Translations under genes and position numbers: made by a program
In this document: positions 23,849-32,969 of the stretch, one piece after another
How positions within the stretch are numbered: position 1 is the first letter of the stretch
How the letters are laid out: each line of letters begins with the position of its first letter
DNA from: an uncultured Chitinophagaceae bacterium
Lineage (GTDB): Bacteria > Bacteroidota > Bacteroidia > Chitinophagales > Chitinophagaceae
DNA length: 64,000 nt
NCBI GenBank assembly: GCA_936908745.1
Contig: CAKZFX010000010.1
Coordinates: forward strand, 62,001 to 126,000
Reading direction: 5' to 3'
The notes under the pieces: model-generated
The model's database searches: none
What the model was told of the DNA's origin: nothing
What the model saw: only the letters and a program-made list of their open reading frames with translations

Positions 23849-26014
23849 TTATTTCACGAGTTTCAGTTCGTTGATAATATTTGTAGCGCCACCAAGTTTG
23901 TCGATGCACCACAATACATAACGGATGTCCACATTGATCGTTCGGTTCAGGTCTTTATCAAAAGCCAGTTTGTGGCTCAGGGCTTCATAGTTGCCATCGA
24001 AAGCAAGGCCGATCAGTTCGCCATTGCCATTGATAACAGGAGAACCGGAGTTGCCACCTGTAATATCATTAGAGGTGATAAACCCGATCACAAGGTCTTT
24101 TCTTGTTGGGTCCATATACTGACCAAAGTCTTTTTTCTTCAACAGGTCAATTTGTTTGGAAGGCAGATCAAACTCATAATCGCCTGCTTTGTATTTTTCC
24201 AATAAACCTTTAGAAGTTGTTACATAGTCATAGAACACCGCATCTCTTGGACGGTATGATTTTACTGCGCCATAGCTCACACGCATCGTGAACGTGGCAT
24301 CAGGGTACATCATTTTCGCTTTTGCAGGGTCCATTTCCATAATGCCTTTCAGGTAGAGACGGCCATATTCCGCATTCTTAGCCGTGAACTGCTGGTAGTA
24401 AGGCGCATATTTGCTGGAATAGTTGGTAAAGAAAGCGCTTGCATACGCAAAAGCAGGGTCGTTTTGCAATGTGTTCGCATCAGGTTTTGCAATAAACGCA
24501 GCCCATTTCGCATCATCAAAGATCATTGTTTTGCTAAAGATGTCCGCTGCGTATTTTTTATAGGTAGCATCATCATCCAGCGGGCCGTAAGTATTTTTCA
24601 GATTGCCATAGAAACCAACAGGGTGCTGGTTTTTATCTACATCTTCATAGTACATACGTGTAACAGCTGCAACAATGTTCTGGTCAGAGATCTTATTTTC
24701 TCCTTCGAGGAAAGCAGTGCGTTGTGCATTGACGGCATCAGCCGCTTTTTTTACATCGGTCTGTGTAGCGCTTGTTTTAACCAATGCCGCTTCCAGTTGT
24801 GCCAGTGAAGCCGCAAAACCCATCAGCGGTGAACCGAAAATACCTTCATTGATATATTGACGGTGTTCAGCATATGGTTTCCATGCGTCATAGGCTTTGC
24901 CCCAATCGGTAAACAGGTTTTCAAGCCCTGTTTTTCCTTTTGACCAGGCGATGAATTTTTCCTCTGCTTTTTTCTTCTGGCCATACACATCATATTTCAA
25001 TAATTGTTTTGTTTCGCCATCATAGAATTTCCAGTAGTTGGCGATGCCAGCGTATGAAGAAGCCAGTTGCAATTTGATAGCCGGGTCTTTTTTCATTTCC
25101 TCGAACATGTATTTCAAACGCATGTCACGCAGTTTTACCAGCGTTGGATTGTTGACATCTGTAGCCAGTTGAATACCGTAAGAACTTTCATAACGGTTGG
25201 TGCTGCCGGGATAACCCCAGATCATAGCAAATTCACCATCTTTCAATGGTTTCAACGAAACAGGCAGGAACCATTTTGGTTTCAGCGGCACGTTGTCTGC
25301 AGAAGGTTTGGCAGGACTGCCATCCGGTGCTGTGTAAACACGGAATACAGAGAAGTCGCCTGTGTGACGTGGCCATTCCCAGTTGTCCGTATCACCACCA
25401 AATTTACCTACGCTTTCAGGCGGTGTGCCAACGAGACGGATATCAGAGTAACGCTGGTAAACGAAAGCAAGGAACTGGTTGCCTTTGAACAAAGGACTTA
25501 CTCTTGTTTCAATGCTTTTTGAAGCATCACTCATTCTTTTATTGATAGAGGCTAAAACAGCCGCTTGTCTTTGCACTCTTTCCGCACCGCTCAATCCCTG
25601 CAAAGAGTCCATTACTTCTTTTGTCACATCGTCAATACGCAACAGGAATTGCACAGACAACGTGGTTTTAATTTCTTCTCCTTTATTTTTTGCATAGAAA
25701 CCATCTTTCAGGTAGTTATGGTCAACACTACTTGCATTGGCAATGGCATCATAACCGCAGTGGTGATTGGTAAAGATTAAACCTTGTGAGCTTACGATCT
25801 CGCCGGTGCAACCGCCGCCAAAAATGATGATCGCATCTTTCAGGGATGGTTTGTTGATATTGTATAACTGGTCTTTGGTGAGCTTCAGTCCTTTTTTCGC
25901 CATATCATTATAAACCTGTTGGCCCAGCAATAAAGGCAACCACATGCCTTCGTCTGCAAAAGACCGCAGGAAAAGCGAAACAGACAGAACAAGCGTTAAG
26001 AATAACTTCTTCAT
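23849..26014 (-). CDS. S46-family dipeptidyl-peptidase, DPP7 type
   Basis: 721 aa from ATG 26014 (MKKLFLTLVLSVSLFLRSFA, signal peptide). Chymotrypsin-fold serine peptidase with a helical cap. Triad: His in FTNHHCGYDA, Asp in GGDTDNWEWPRHTGDF, Ser in TGGNSGSPVIN. The specificity position after GLAFD is Gly (GLAFDGNYE), as in DPP7, which prefers hydrophobic P1 residues, whereas DPP11 has Arg there for Asp/Glu. The enzyme trims dipeptides in the periplasm for amino-acid uptake. Family assignment is firm; the specificity call is inferred from memory of the DPP7/DPP11 difference. Confidence 0.93.
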   Translation of the reverse strand: MKKLFLTLVLSVSLFLRSFADEGMWLPLLLGQQVYNDMAKKGLKLTKDQLYNINKPSLKDAIIIFGGGCTGEIVSSQGLIFTNHHCGYDAIANASSVDHNYLKDGFYAKNKGEEIKTTLSVQFLLRIDDVTKEVMDSLQGLSGAERVQRQAAVLASINKRMSDASKSIETRVSPLFKGNQFLAFVYQRYSDIRLVGTPPESVGKFGGDTDNWEWPRHTGDFSVFRVYTAPDGSPAKPSADNVPLKPKWFLPVSLKPLKDGEFAMIWGYPGSTNRYESSYGIQLATDVNNPTLVKLRDMRLKYMFEEMKKDPAIKLQLASSYAGIANYWKFYDGETKQLLKYDVYGQKKKAEEKFIAWSKGKTGLENLFTDWGKAYDAWKPYAEHRQYINEGIFGSPLMGFAASLAQLEAALVKTSATQTDVKKAADAVNAQRTAFLEGENKISDQNIVAAVTRMYYEDVDKNQHPVGFYGNLKNTYGPLDDDATYKKYAADIFSKTMIFDDAKWAAFIAKPDANTLQNDPAFAYASAFFTNYSSKYAPYYQQFTAKNAEYGRLYLKGIMEMDPAKAKMMYPDATFTMRVSYGAVKSYRPRDAVFYDYVTTSKGLLEKYKAGDYEFDLPSKQIDLLKKKDFGQYMDPTRKDLVIGFITSNDITGGNSGSPVINGNGELIGLAFDGNYEALSHKLAFDKDLNRTINVDIRYVLWCIDKLGGATNIINELKLVK

Positions 26015-26185
26015 ATATGTAAATTTTTTGGATGACAAACGTACTATAAAATTAAAGGGCAGCCAAAACGACTGTTAGTGTTGTGCCGAACCCTCCTTAC
26101 TCATTGATATGCAGGATTATGCAGGTTAAATTTTTTCTATTTGTCAATACATGACTTTACATTTGAGTAAACCAATCTGCTCTAT

Positions 26186-27532
26186 ATGAAATTGTCGTTC
26201 CTTTCGCTTTTAACAGCATTTGCAACGGCCACCATTTTTGTATCATGCAGTAAAAAAACCAGTACAGGAGGCGGCTCCACCCCACCACCGCCCGGCTGCA
26301 CCTCCAATGCAGCGCCTGCGAATGGTTCATTTGTAAATACGCCAACAGTAACGCTTAGCTGGGGATCAGTAAGCGGCGCTATCGGCTATGATATTTATCT
26401 CGGCGCTTCTGCTTCGCCGACAACAACTATTGCTACAAACGTAACAGCGACCAGTTACACCTACACAGTCCCGGTAATGGCATCCAGCCAGACATATTAC
26501 TGGTATGTGCAGCCAAAGAATGCAGGAGGCCTTGCTACGGGTTGTAACACAACTGTTACTTCTTTTACCGTTCCGGTGATCACAGCACCTGCGCCGTTTG
26601 GTTATTATGTAGTCGGCTATTTACCTTCTTACCGAAGCGTAAGCAGCATTCCCGACCAGAAGTTTAAAATGACCAACGTGGTGATCTATGCATTTTATTC
26701 GGTGAATGCGACGGGTACATTGTCTGCTCCTTCTTCGCCTGCGTCCACATTGGGTGCAGTGGTGACAAAGGCCAAAGCGAATAATGCAAAAGTGTTTTTA
26801 GGAATCAATGATGGCACCGCGGGCAATTTTAAAAACATGGCGTCTACCGCAGCAGGCAGAACTAATTTTATTAAAGATGTAATGAATACCGTTCGTGCCA
26901 ATAACCTGGATGGCGTCGATATGGATTGGGAGTTTCCCACCACCAGCGACGGAACGGATGTAACGTTCACTGCTTTGATGAAAGAACTGTCTGATTCTTT
27001 ACACCGGGATGCCCGTTATTATTTATCCTGTGCCATCACAGCAGGTAAGTATGCAGGTGGTATCCGCGATGCGGTACGCAACGAGATTTTCCCGTACGTT
27101 GATTTTTTCAATATCATGGCTTACGATGATTTTAATACAACCGTTCCTTATCGTCATCACAGCGATTATACATTGGCGCAAACCTGTTTGAATTACTGGA
27201 TCACGACCAGGGGCATGCCTGCATCGAAAGCGGTGCTGGGTATTCCGGCCTATGGCCGTCCGTCAGGTATTACGCAGTCGAATACGATACTTACATATAA
27301 TGCTATTTTGGGACAAGGTGGTAATTCGCAATATGATTCGGCGGTGGTTACCTCATCCGGCTATACTACACCTTATACTATTTATTATAACGGCCAGTAC
27401 ACAACAAAACGTAAAGCAAAGCTGGCAAAAGATATTGCAAACGGTGTGATGTTCTGGGAAAAAGGACAGGATGCACATGATGCGAATTCATTGATGAAAG
27501 CAGCTTGTGACACGATAGGCAGAGCCTATTAG
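26186..27532 (+). CDS. GH18 chitinase-family lipoprotein
   Basis: 448 aa. Lipoprotein signal (AFATATIFVSC then SKK), a Gly/Ser/Pro linker, a fibronectin-III/Ig-like domain (~35-130: VTLSWGSVSGAIGYDIYLG), then a glycoside hydrolase 18 barrel from ~145 with YYVVGYLPSY, the catalytic DGVDMDWEF (DxxDxDxE, Glu acid) and FNIMAYDDF. GH18 covers chitinases and endo-N-acetylglucosaminidases; substrate here not determined. TACATTTG at 26158-26165 is a possible -7. A strong hairpin lies downstream at 27705. Confidence 0.9.
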   Translation: MKLSFLSLLTAFATATIFVSCSKKTSTGGGSTPPPPGCTSNAAPANGSFVNTPTVTLSWGSVSGAIGYDIYLGASASPTTTIATNVTATSYTYTVPVMASSQTYYWYVQPKNAGGLATGCNTTVTSFTVPVITAPAPFGYYVVGYLPSYRSVSSIPDQKFKMTNVVIYAFYSVNATGTLSAPSSPASTLGAVVTKAKANNAKVFLGINDGTAGNFKNMASTAAGRTNFIKDVMNTVRANNLDGVDMDWEFPTTSDGTDVTFTALMKELSDSLHRDARYYLSCAITAGKYAGGIRDAVRNEIFPYVDFFNIMAYDDFNTTVPYRHHSDYTLAQTCLNYWITTRGMPASKAVLGIPAYGRPSGITQSNTILTYNAILGQGGNSQYDSAVVTSSGYTTPYTIYYNGQYTTKRKAKLAKDIANGVMFWEKGQDAHDANSLMKAACDTIGRAY

Positions 27533-27847
27533 AGTCGAGAGTCTTGAGTCGATAGTCGGGAGTAGGGCAACGTTTGTTTACACAATGTGTACTTTTTATA
27601 CATAGTCTTAATAGAATGTCTATTTAGTATACAACGGGAGTCAATAGTCGGGAGTAGAGCAACGACTGTTTACACATGTTTACTTTTGTACATAGTTTTG
27701 AATAAAAATGTCTGCTAAGTGTACGCTTAGCAGACATTTTGTATAATAGTGTAAATCGTTTTTAACATTCTCTCTGCGCAACTCTCTTTCTCTGCGGCTC
27801 TGCGGTGAAACAAGACTTTTCTGTCTTTCCTGACTTTCGGACTTAGT
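27533..27847. repeat. Repeat-filled spacer between convergent chitinase and patatin genes
   Basis: 315 nt with no gene. It begins with GAGTCGAGAGTC-type stutter, then two 81-nt imperfect direct copies (27552-27632 and 27644-27724, both starting ATAGTCGGGAGTAG), then the terminator arm, then 27770-27809, a CTCTGCG-rich 40-mer that recurs at 32323-32363. Confidence 0.7.
27705..27740. terminator. Long perfect hairpin, terminator between convergent genes
   Basis: 15-bp perfect stem (27705-27719 with 27726-27740) around TGTACG, ending in ATTTT on the right and AAAAT on the left. Its left arm is the end of the second 81-nt repeat copy; the first copy has a decayed version without the right arm. 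Confidence 0.7.
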
Positions 27848-30196
27848 TTAATGTTTCCAGCCCACCATTTTATCGCATTCCGATTTGAACGTACGGTTTT
27901 GCAAAAGACTTTCATTCATCAGGCTGCGCTGGTATTTGGAGATCACCCAGTTCATCGAGAATTTTTGTTTGTAGTTGCCGTTGTAGAGATCAATATTGAT
28001 ATAGTGCGAAGTGTCGCCATAGTTGATGGAGGCCAGAAAGTTTTTTAACCGCTGATCGTTTACCATCGTTTGCGTGCCATAGGAACCTAAGATGGTTTGT
28101 GCCGGTGAAAGCAGGTCATTCGTAAATGGATTGATACGCCCGAGGGTTGATTTTTTATAGTCGTTGTTCGTAATATGCAACACATAAAAATCCAGTTTGC
28201 CTGCATATTTTTTAAGCAGGGTATCAGATTTCATCATATCCTGCATGGCAATCAGCATTTCATTGACCACGCCTGCACCGGAGTTATCAAAGTAGCCGCC
28301 ATCCACAAAGTAATGTGATTCGGTGTCGCAACTATCGCAAGGCTTGCTGTCTATTCTTCCGGCGGGACTTAAGTAAGGGAAACTGGCGCCGAGTACAACA
28401 GCGGTGCTGAGTTTCATGTCCTCGTCATCTTTGCCGCCTTTGTCTTTTAATAAGCTCAGTACATCAATCCTTTTATTAAAGTAGTTTTCTTTGATGCTGA
28501 TATTGCTGATCACTCCCGGCCGCCCGTCCTGCATACGTGTGGTATTGATGCAGATAATCGGGAGATTATAAGATGTGTTTTTTTTCTGTGTCATGAATTT
28601 TGTGAAACCATCCGAAAAACTGTTGTAGAGAAAACAGTTTTTGCCCGGTGCTTTTTCCATCGAAACCGCCAAAGCTTCCGCCCTGTCCTGGGTATATTTT
28701 TTAAAGGCCGGAACAATATGCCGGAAGATGTCTCTGCCTAATAAACGGCTTAAGGTGTAACTCAAAAAATCAGATTCTAAGTATTTGGTGGCCGCACACC
28801 AGTATTTCATTTTAGACGTATCGCTGACGCCTAATTCCTGTTGCTTGCGCAGCAGGTTAAAGAAAGTGGCATTGCCCACACTGCCGCCGGAGGCACCGGA
28901 TAAACAGAATAAGTGGTTGCCAAATTTAGATTGGGTGGTATCCTGGAATTTGGAAAGAATAGAAGCCACCCAGTAACCGGAACGGGAAGCACCGCCATTG
29001 GCAATAACAAAGTAAACAGGGTATTTGCGGGTGGCCGTGTCGTCGAGTATTTTTTTGCGTTCGGAATTTTTAATCCAGTTGACAAAGTATTCTTTCAATG
29101 TTTGCCGTTCGCTGAAAAGCACCGTTGGGTTTTCCTTTTCTTTCAACGCGGTGAAATGCGGGTCCACAAATTTGCCCAGCAATACAGAGAAAACAAAGAA
29201 CAGCAAATGAAAGTTAAAACGGGCCAGCACCGAAAACATCGTAATGATATTGCCAACGCCGAGCAAAATACCAAAGGCCAATAAAAGAAAAGGAAAACTG
29301 CCGATAGCCAGCGACACAGACATAAAGTTGATGGTGGCCATGTAAACAGCAATGGCAACAGCGCTGACGACCTGGAATAAACGGAAGTATTGACGGTCTT
29401 CTTTATGCCGTAAAATATAACGGGCTTTTTTAAGCACACCCGATCTTGGTGAAATAGCAGGTGCGGCTGTTTCTTCGCCGATCTCGTCTATTTTATGCGC
29501 CGCATCAATTTCCCTGCGTAAGATTAACAACAGCACCAAACCTACCTGCAGGCTTAGCAGGAAGATCATCAGCGTATCAAATGTTTTGATGATAACAACG
29601 GAGAGAATAGAAGCCGCTAAAATGGAGTAAGCGGTGATGCGAACACTGTTTAAGAAAGACAGCCAGCGTTGTTTGGACATGGCTTTTTGTGCAAGAAAAC
29701 GTTCCCAAAACTGATAGATCAGGTAGTACCAAACATAACTTACGCCTAACATGATATAGCAAAACCATGTTGGCCATTCAGGGTAAGGTGAATTTTCTAA
29801 TTGCAAAAAAGCCAGTTGTATCACAGTGATACAAGTAAACGCCAGTACCCTTGGTGTCTGGTTCAGGAATATTTTCCATATCTCATGACGATCGGGGTGC
29901 TGAAAGTCTTTTGCCTTGGCCACAATGCGTGTGCTGTACCATGTGACAACGACCCAGAAGATCAATGACAGGATAAAACAAAAAAACACCGGAGAGATAA
30001 AGTATTTTTTATCCTCCAGTGCTATGACCATTAAATCTTTTCCCTGTGTTACATGCCAGAAGCAAAAATGCGCCAGCAGTAAAAAAAGTATGGGCGGAAA
30101 AAACAACCAGCCGGCCTGTATCATGTATCTCCACGTAGCGCCGATAAATACATCACGGTGGTTGATGAGTTGTTTCGCCTGTGTGGATAAGGCCAT
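27848..30196 (-). CDS. Multi-spanning membrane protein with patatin-like phospholipase domain
   Basis: 782 aa. The N-terminal ~340 residues contain several membrane helices (YMIQAGWLFFPPILFLLLAH, FILSLIFWVVVTWYS, ILSVVIIKTFDTLMIFLLSL and others). The C-terminal ~430 residues are a patatin domain: oxyanion loop VIANGGASRSGYW, nucleophile GxSxG in LSGASGGSVG and catalytic Asp in FVDGGYFDNSG. Patatins are Ser-Asp acyl hydrolases acting on membrane lipids. A polytopic membrane part fused to patatin is unusual compared with soluble bacterial patatins. Confidence 0.85.
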   Translation of the reverse strand: MALSTQAKQLINHRDVFIGATWRYMIQAGWLFFPPILFLLLAHFCFWHVTQGKDLMVIALEDKKYFISPVFFCFILSLIFWVVVTWYSTRIVAKAKDFQHPDRHEIWKIFLNQTPRVLAFTCITVIQLAFLQLENSPYPEWPTWFCYIMLGVSYVWYYLIYQFWERFLAQKAMSKQRWLSFLNSVRITAYSILAASILSVVIIKTFDTLMIFLLSLQVGLVLLLILRREIDAAHKIDEIGEETAAPAISPRSGVLKKARYILRHKEDRQYFRLFQVVSAVAIAVYMATINFMSVSLAIGSFPFLLLAFGILLGVGNIITMFSVLARFNFHLLFFVFSVLLGKFVDPHFTALKEKENPTVLFSERQTLKEYFVNWIKNSERKKILDDTATRKYPVYFVIANGGASRSGYWVASILSKFQDTTQSKFGNHLFCLSGASGGSVGNATFFNLLRKQQELGVSDTSKMKYWCAATKYLESDFLSYTLSRLLGRDIFRHIVPAFKKYTQDRAEALAVSMEKAPGKNCFLYNSFSDGFTKFMTQKKNTSYNLPIICINTTRMQDGRPGVISNISIKENYFNKRIDVLSLLKDKGGKDDEDMKLSTAVVLGASFPYLSPAGRIDSKPCDSCDTESHYFVDGGYFDNSGAGVVNEMLIAMQDMMKSDTLLKKYAGKLDFYVLHITNNDYKKSTLGRINPFTNDLLSPAQTILGSYGTQTMVNDQRLKNFLASINYGDTSHYINIDLYNGNYKQKFSMNWVISKYQRSLMNESLLQNRTFKSECDKMVGWKH

Positions 30197-30234
30197 GATG
30201 GTGGTTTTAGGAGTTATGGTTGCTTTGGAAAGGC

Positions 30235-31059
30235 TTATTTAAGCCCTGTCCATGTTCTTGCTTCCATATCAAACAGCCAATACATACCGTTTGTATAAGC
30301 AAAGTTGAAACTGGCTTCCATTGGTACATCTTCAGGCACAGACAGCTCTTTTGCTTTGTAGCCGGTTTTAATATTGTATAGTTCGATATTGCGATTGGTA
30401 AGGTTTAATAAAGCGATTTCAGAACCGGGAAGACCGGTAAACACAACCGTTGTGTAGTTGTAATCAGCCAACGGTTCATCCTCGTCCACACCTTCATCGC
30501 TTTCTTTTCTTTTGCCCAAATGCAACGTGATCGTTCCTGTTAATTCAGCAGATGCGATACTGTATTTATCAAGGTTGCCTTCGCTATTCAGGAAGTAAAC
30601 TGATTTTGCTTTGCCGTCAAATGCGCCTACACTTTGTTCGCCCGGCTGATTTTGTCCTTCAAATAAAACATCAACGCCGGTAGGAATGCCTTTGGCATTG
30701 AGTGTATATTCTCCCCAGCCATTTTCTCCATAAGCGTTCACCTGTATTTTTTTGGCTACATAGTTGTACCAGATGCCGCGGATATCAATATCTGTATTCA
30801 GCGCATCATCTGATAGTTGTTTGCCTTTTATATCAAATACACAAAGAGGATAACCGATATTACCTGCAAAAGCTGCATAGTATTTTTTTTGCAGCGGGTG
30901 CCATACCACGCCTGCGCCTCTTGTGCCCGGCATGTCATCATCTGCTGTTCTTGGCATTTTGAGTGTCATTATTTTTTTAAGCGCCTGTGGTTTGGGTTGC
31001 GCAAAAAGTACGGAGGCTGAGGTCAACAAGGTTAAACCGAATAAGAGTAGCTTTTTCAT
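30235..31059 (-). CDS. Secreted protein, probable beta-propeller-like, unknown function
   Basis: 274 aa from ATG 31059 (MKKLLLFGLTLLTSASVLFAQ, signal peptide); the frame is open further upstream without signal character. The mature part shows repeating strands of propeller type (GVVWHPLQKKYYAAFAGN, IWYNYVAKKIQVNAYGENG, SVYFLNSEGNLDKYSIA, EIALLNLTNRNIELYNI). No catalytic motif recognised. It lies 38 nt upstream of the patatin gene on the same strand and may be co-transcribed. Confidence 0.7.
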   Translation of the reverse strand: MKKLLLFGLTLLTSASVLFAQPKPQALKKIMTLKMPRTADDDMPGTRGAGVVWHPLQKKYYAAFAGNIGYPLCVFDIKGKQLSDDALNTDIDIRGIWYNYVAKKIQVNAYGENGWGEYTLNAKGIPTGVDVLFEGQNQPGEQSVGAFDGKAKSVYFLNSEGNLDKYSIASAELTGTITLHLGKRKESDEGVDEDEPLADYNYTTVVFTGLPGSEIALLNLTNRNIELYNIKTGYKAKELSVPEDVPMEASFNFAYTNGMYWLFDMEARTWTGLK

Positions 31060-31197
31060 TGAGTTTGTTTTTTTCGGAAGTGTTAGGCATGAGCAGGCAT
31101 CTTTTTTGGAAAATGCAGGCGCCTGTTCATGGTGATTAATCACCACGAATTAATACATTTTTTCACGGAAAAGAAATACCCTCTAAACGGTACTATG

Positions 31198-32199
31198 CTA
31201 TTGGGCGGGCGTATTCAGCAGTTTCCACAGTTCATCTTTCAGTTCCACCAGCCCTTTGTTGGTCATGGAAGAAATAAACAGGTGAGGAATATGAGTGGGC
31301 AATTCCTTGCGGATGGCATCTTTCAGTTCCTCGTCCAGCATATCGCTTTTGCTGATGGCGATGATAAACTGCTTGTGCAGCAGGTCGGGATTGTATTGTT
31401 CCAGCTCGCTGACCAAAATCTCGAATTCCTTTTTATGGTCTTTGCTATCGGCAGGTATTAAGAAGAGTAAGATAGAATTACGTTCAATATGCCGCAGGAA
31501 ACGATGACCAAGGCCACGGCCTTCGGCAGCACCTTCGATAATACCGGGCAGATCGGCAATACAGAAGCTTTTGCCATCGCGGTATTCCACCATGCCAAGG
31601 TTCGGCGTGATGGTGGTAAACGCATAGTCAGCAATTTTAGGCTTAGCAGCTGTTATCACCGACAGCAGGGTCGATTTTCCGGCATTTGGGAAGCCCACCA
31701 GGCCCACATCTGCCAGCACTTTAAGCTCTAAGACCTTCCAGCCTTCGAGGCCGGGGAGGCCCGGTTGTGCGTGTTCAGGCGCCTGGTTGGTAGGTGTGGC
31801 AAAATGGGAGTTGCCTAAGCCGCCTTTGCCGCCTTCCATCCAGATGATTTCCTGCCCGTCTTCAAGGATCTCCACCTCCTGCAAACCGCTTTCTTCGTCC
31901 CTGGCGACGGTTCCCAACGGTACTTCGATGATGATATCCTTTCCAAAACGGCCTGTTTTGTTATTGCCGCTGCCGCCTTCGCCGTTTTCGGCCAAAACGT
32001 TCTTGTAGTAGCGCAGATGGAGCAATGTCCAGAGGTTTTTGTTGCCTTTTAAGATAATATGCGCACCACGCCCGCCATCACCGCCATCGGGTCCGCCCAT
32101 GGCCGTGAATTTATTACGCATAAAGTGTTTGCTTCCAGCGCCACCATGGCCGCTGCGGCAAAAAATCCTGATCTGGTCAACAAAGTTGCTTTTCTCCAA
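31198..32199 (-). CDS. obg: Obg-family GTPase
   Basis: 333 aa from a TTG start; no ATG or GTG is nearer. N-terminal Obg fold rich in glycine (SGHGGAGSKHFMRNKF, GGPDGGDGGRGAH), then a Ras-like G domain with G1 VGFPNAGKST, G3 DLPGI and G4-like ISKSD. Essential GTPase of 50S ribosome assembly and stress response. It lacks the long C-terminal extension of some Obg proteins, as usual in Bacteroidota. TATATTTG on the minus strand (32227 to 32220) lies 20 nt before the start. Confidence 0.95.
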   Translation of the reverse strand: MEKSNFVDQIRIFCRSGHGGAGSKHFMRNKFTAMGGPDGGDGGRGAHIILKGNKNLWTLLHLRYYKNVLAENGEGGSGNNKTGRFGKDIIIEVPLGTVARDEESGLQEVEILEDGQEIIWMEGGKGGLGNSHFATPTNQAPEHAQPGLPGLEGWKVLELKVLADVGLVGFPNAGKSTLLSVITAAKPKIADYAFTTITPNLGMVEYRDGKSFCIADLPGIIEGAAEGRGLGHRFLRHIERNSILLFLIPADSKDHKKEFEILVSELEQYNPDLLHKQFIIAISKSDMLDEELKDAIRKELPTHIPHLFISSMTNKGLVELKDELWKLLNTPAQ

Positions 32200-32563
32200 A
32201 ACTTGCTCGCTTTAATCTGCAAATATACACAAAGGAATCTCCCGCTGACCTGCCTGTCGGCAGACAGGGACACAAAGAAGCACAAAGCACTCTTTGCGGC
32301 TTTCCGCCTTGGCGGTTAGTCTCTCTCTGCGAAACTCTTTTTCTCTTGTCACTCTGCGGTGAAAAATCATTTTGCACAAACCTGCTTGCAGCAGGCAAGC
32401 CTGCCTGTCGGTCCGAAAGACTCCGGACTCATTTGGAGCAGACTGGTACACAAAGGCATCTCCCGCTGATCTCGCAGATAAACGCAGATTATATACAGCT
32501 CAGCGAAAATCTGCAGGAAATTATTCAGGCATACATTTGGCAGGTAAACACAAAATAGTTTGT
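32200..32563. repeat. Repeat-rich spacer between obg and a small lipoprotein gene
   Basis: 364 nt without a credible gene beyond the obg promoter. It holds two near-identical 22-mers (32227-32248 and 32448-32469, 21 of 22 positions equal), two copies of CCTGCCTGTCGG (32249-32260, 32400-32411), the palindrome CCTGTC-GGCA-GACAGG (32253-32268), and a CTCTGCG-rich 41-mer (32323-32363) matching 27770-27809. TACATTTG at 32532-32539 may be a -7 for the next gene. Confidence 0.65.
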
Positions 32564-32920
32564 ATGAAATTTCTTTTGCTTCTATTGGCCGCACCTGTAT
32601 GGTTGAGCAAAACCTGTAATGATAAAAAGGAAGCGGAAAAAACTGCACAAATTCCGGCCTGTATTCAAGCGAAGATTGATACGATATTAAATAACCCACG
32701 CTGGAACCCGCCGGCGCAAGTAAATGAATATAGTTACAAAGGGAAAAGAGTATTTCTTTTCAGCGCTCCCTGCTGTGATCAATATGAAGAGTTATACGAT
32801 GAAAACTGTACATATCTCTGTGCGCCATCCGGTGGCTTCACCGGCCGTGGTGATACGAAGTGCGTTGATTTTAAAGACAGCGCCAGCTTTGTAAAACTGG
32901 TTTGGAAAGATGAACGATAA
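32564..32920 (+). CDS. Small lipoprotein, DUF6970-like
   Basis: 118 aa from ATG 32564 (MKFLLLLLAAPVWLSKTC); a longer open frame begins in the repeat region but only this start gives a signal. The mature domain has the conserved pattern IPACIQAKID, WNPPAQVNEYSYKGKRVF, CCDQYEELYD and APSGGFTGRGD with four further cysteines, which I associate with DUF6970. The cysteines could form disulfides in the periplasm. Function unknown. Ends at a strong bidirectional terminator. Confidence 0.75.
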   Translation: MKFLLLLLAAPVWLSKTCNDKKEAEKTAQIPACIQAKIDTILNNPRWNPPAQVNEYSYKGKRVFLFSAPCCDQYEELYDENCTYLCAPSGGFTGRGDTKCVDFKDSASFVKLVWKDER

Positions 32921-32923
32921 AAA

Positions 32924-32947
32924 AAACGCCTGCATTTGCAGGCGTTT
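32924..32947. terminator. Bidirectional intrinsic terminator
   Basis: Perfect 10-bp stem AAACGCCTGC/GCAGGCGTTT (32924-32933, 32938-32947) with loop ATTT, A-tract to the left, between convergent genes. Confidence 0.85.
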
Positions 32948-32969
32948 CCTTCTATAAAGTTACGATTTT

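Noticed and set aside
32372..32563. N-terminal extension of the small lipoprotein into the repeat region
   Set aside because: The extra 64 codons are translated repeat DNA; only the ATG at 32564 gives a signal peptide.
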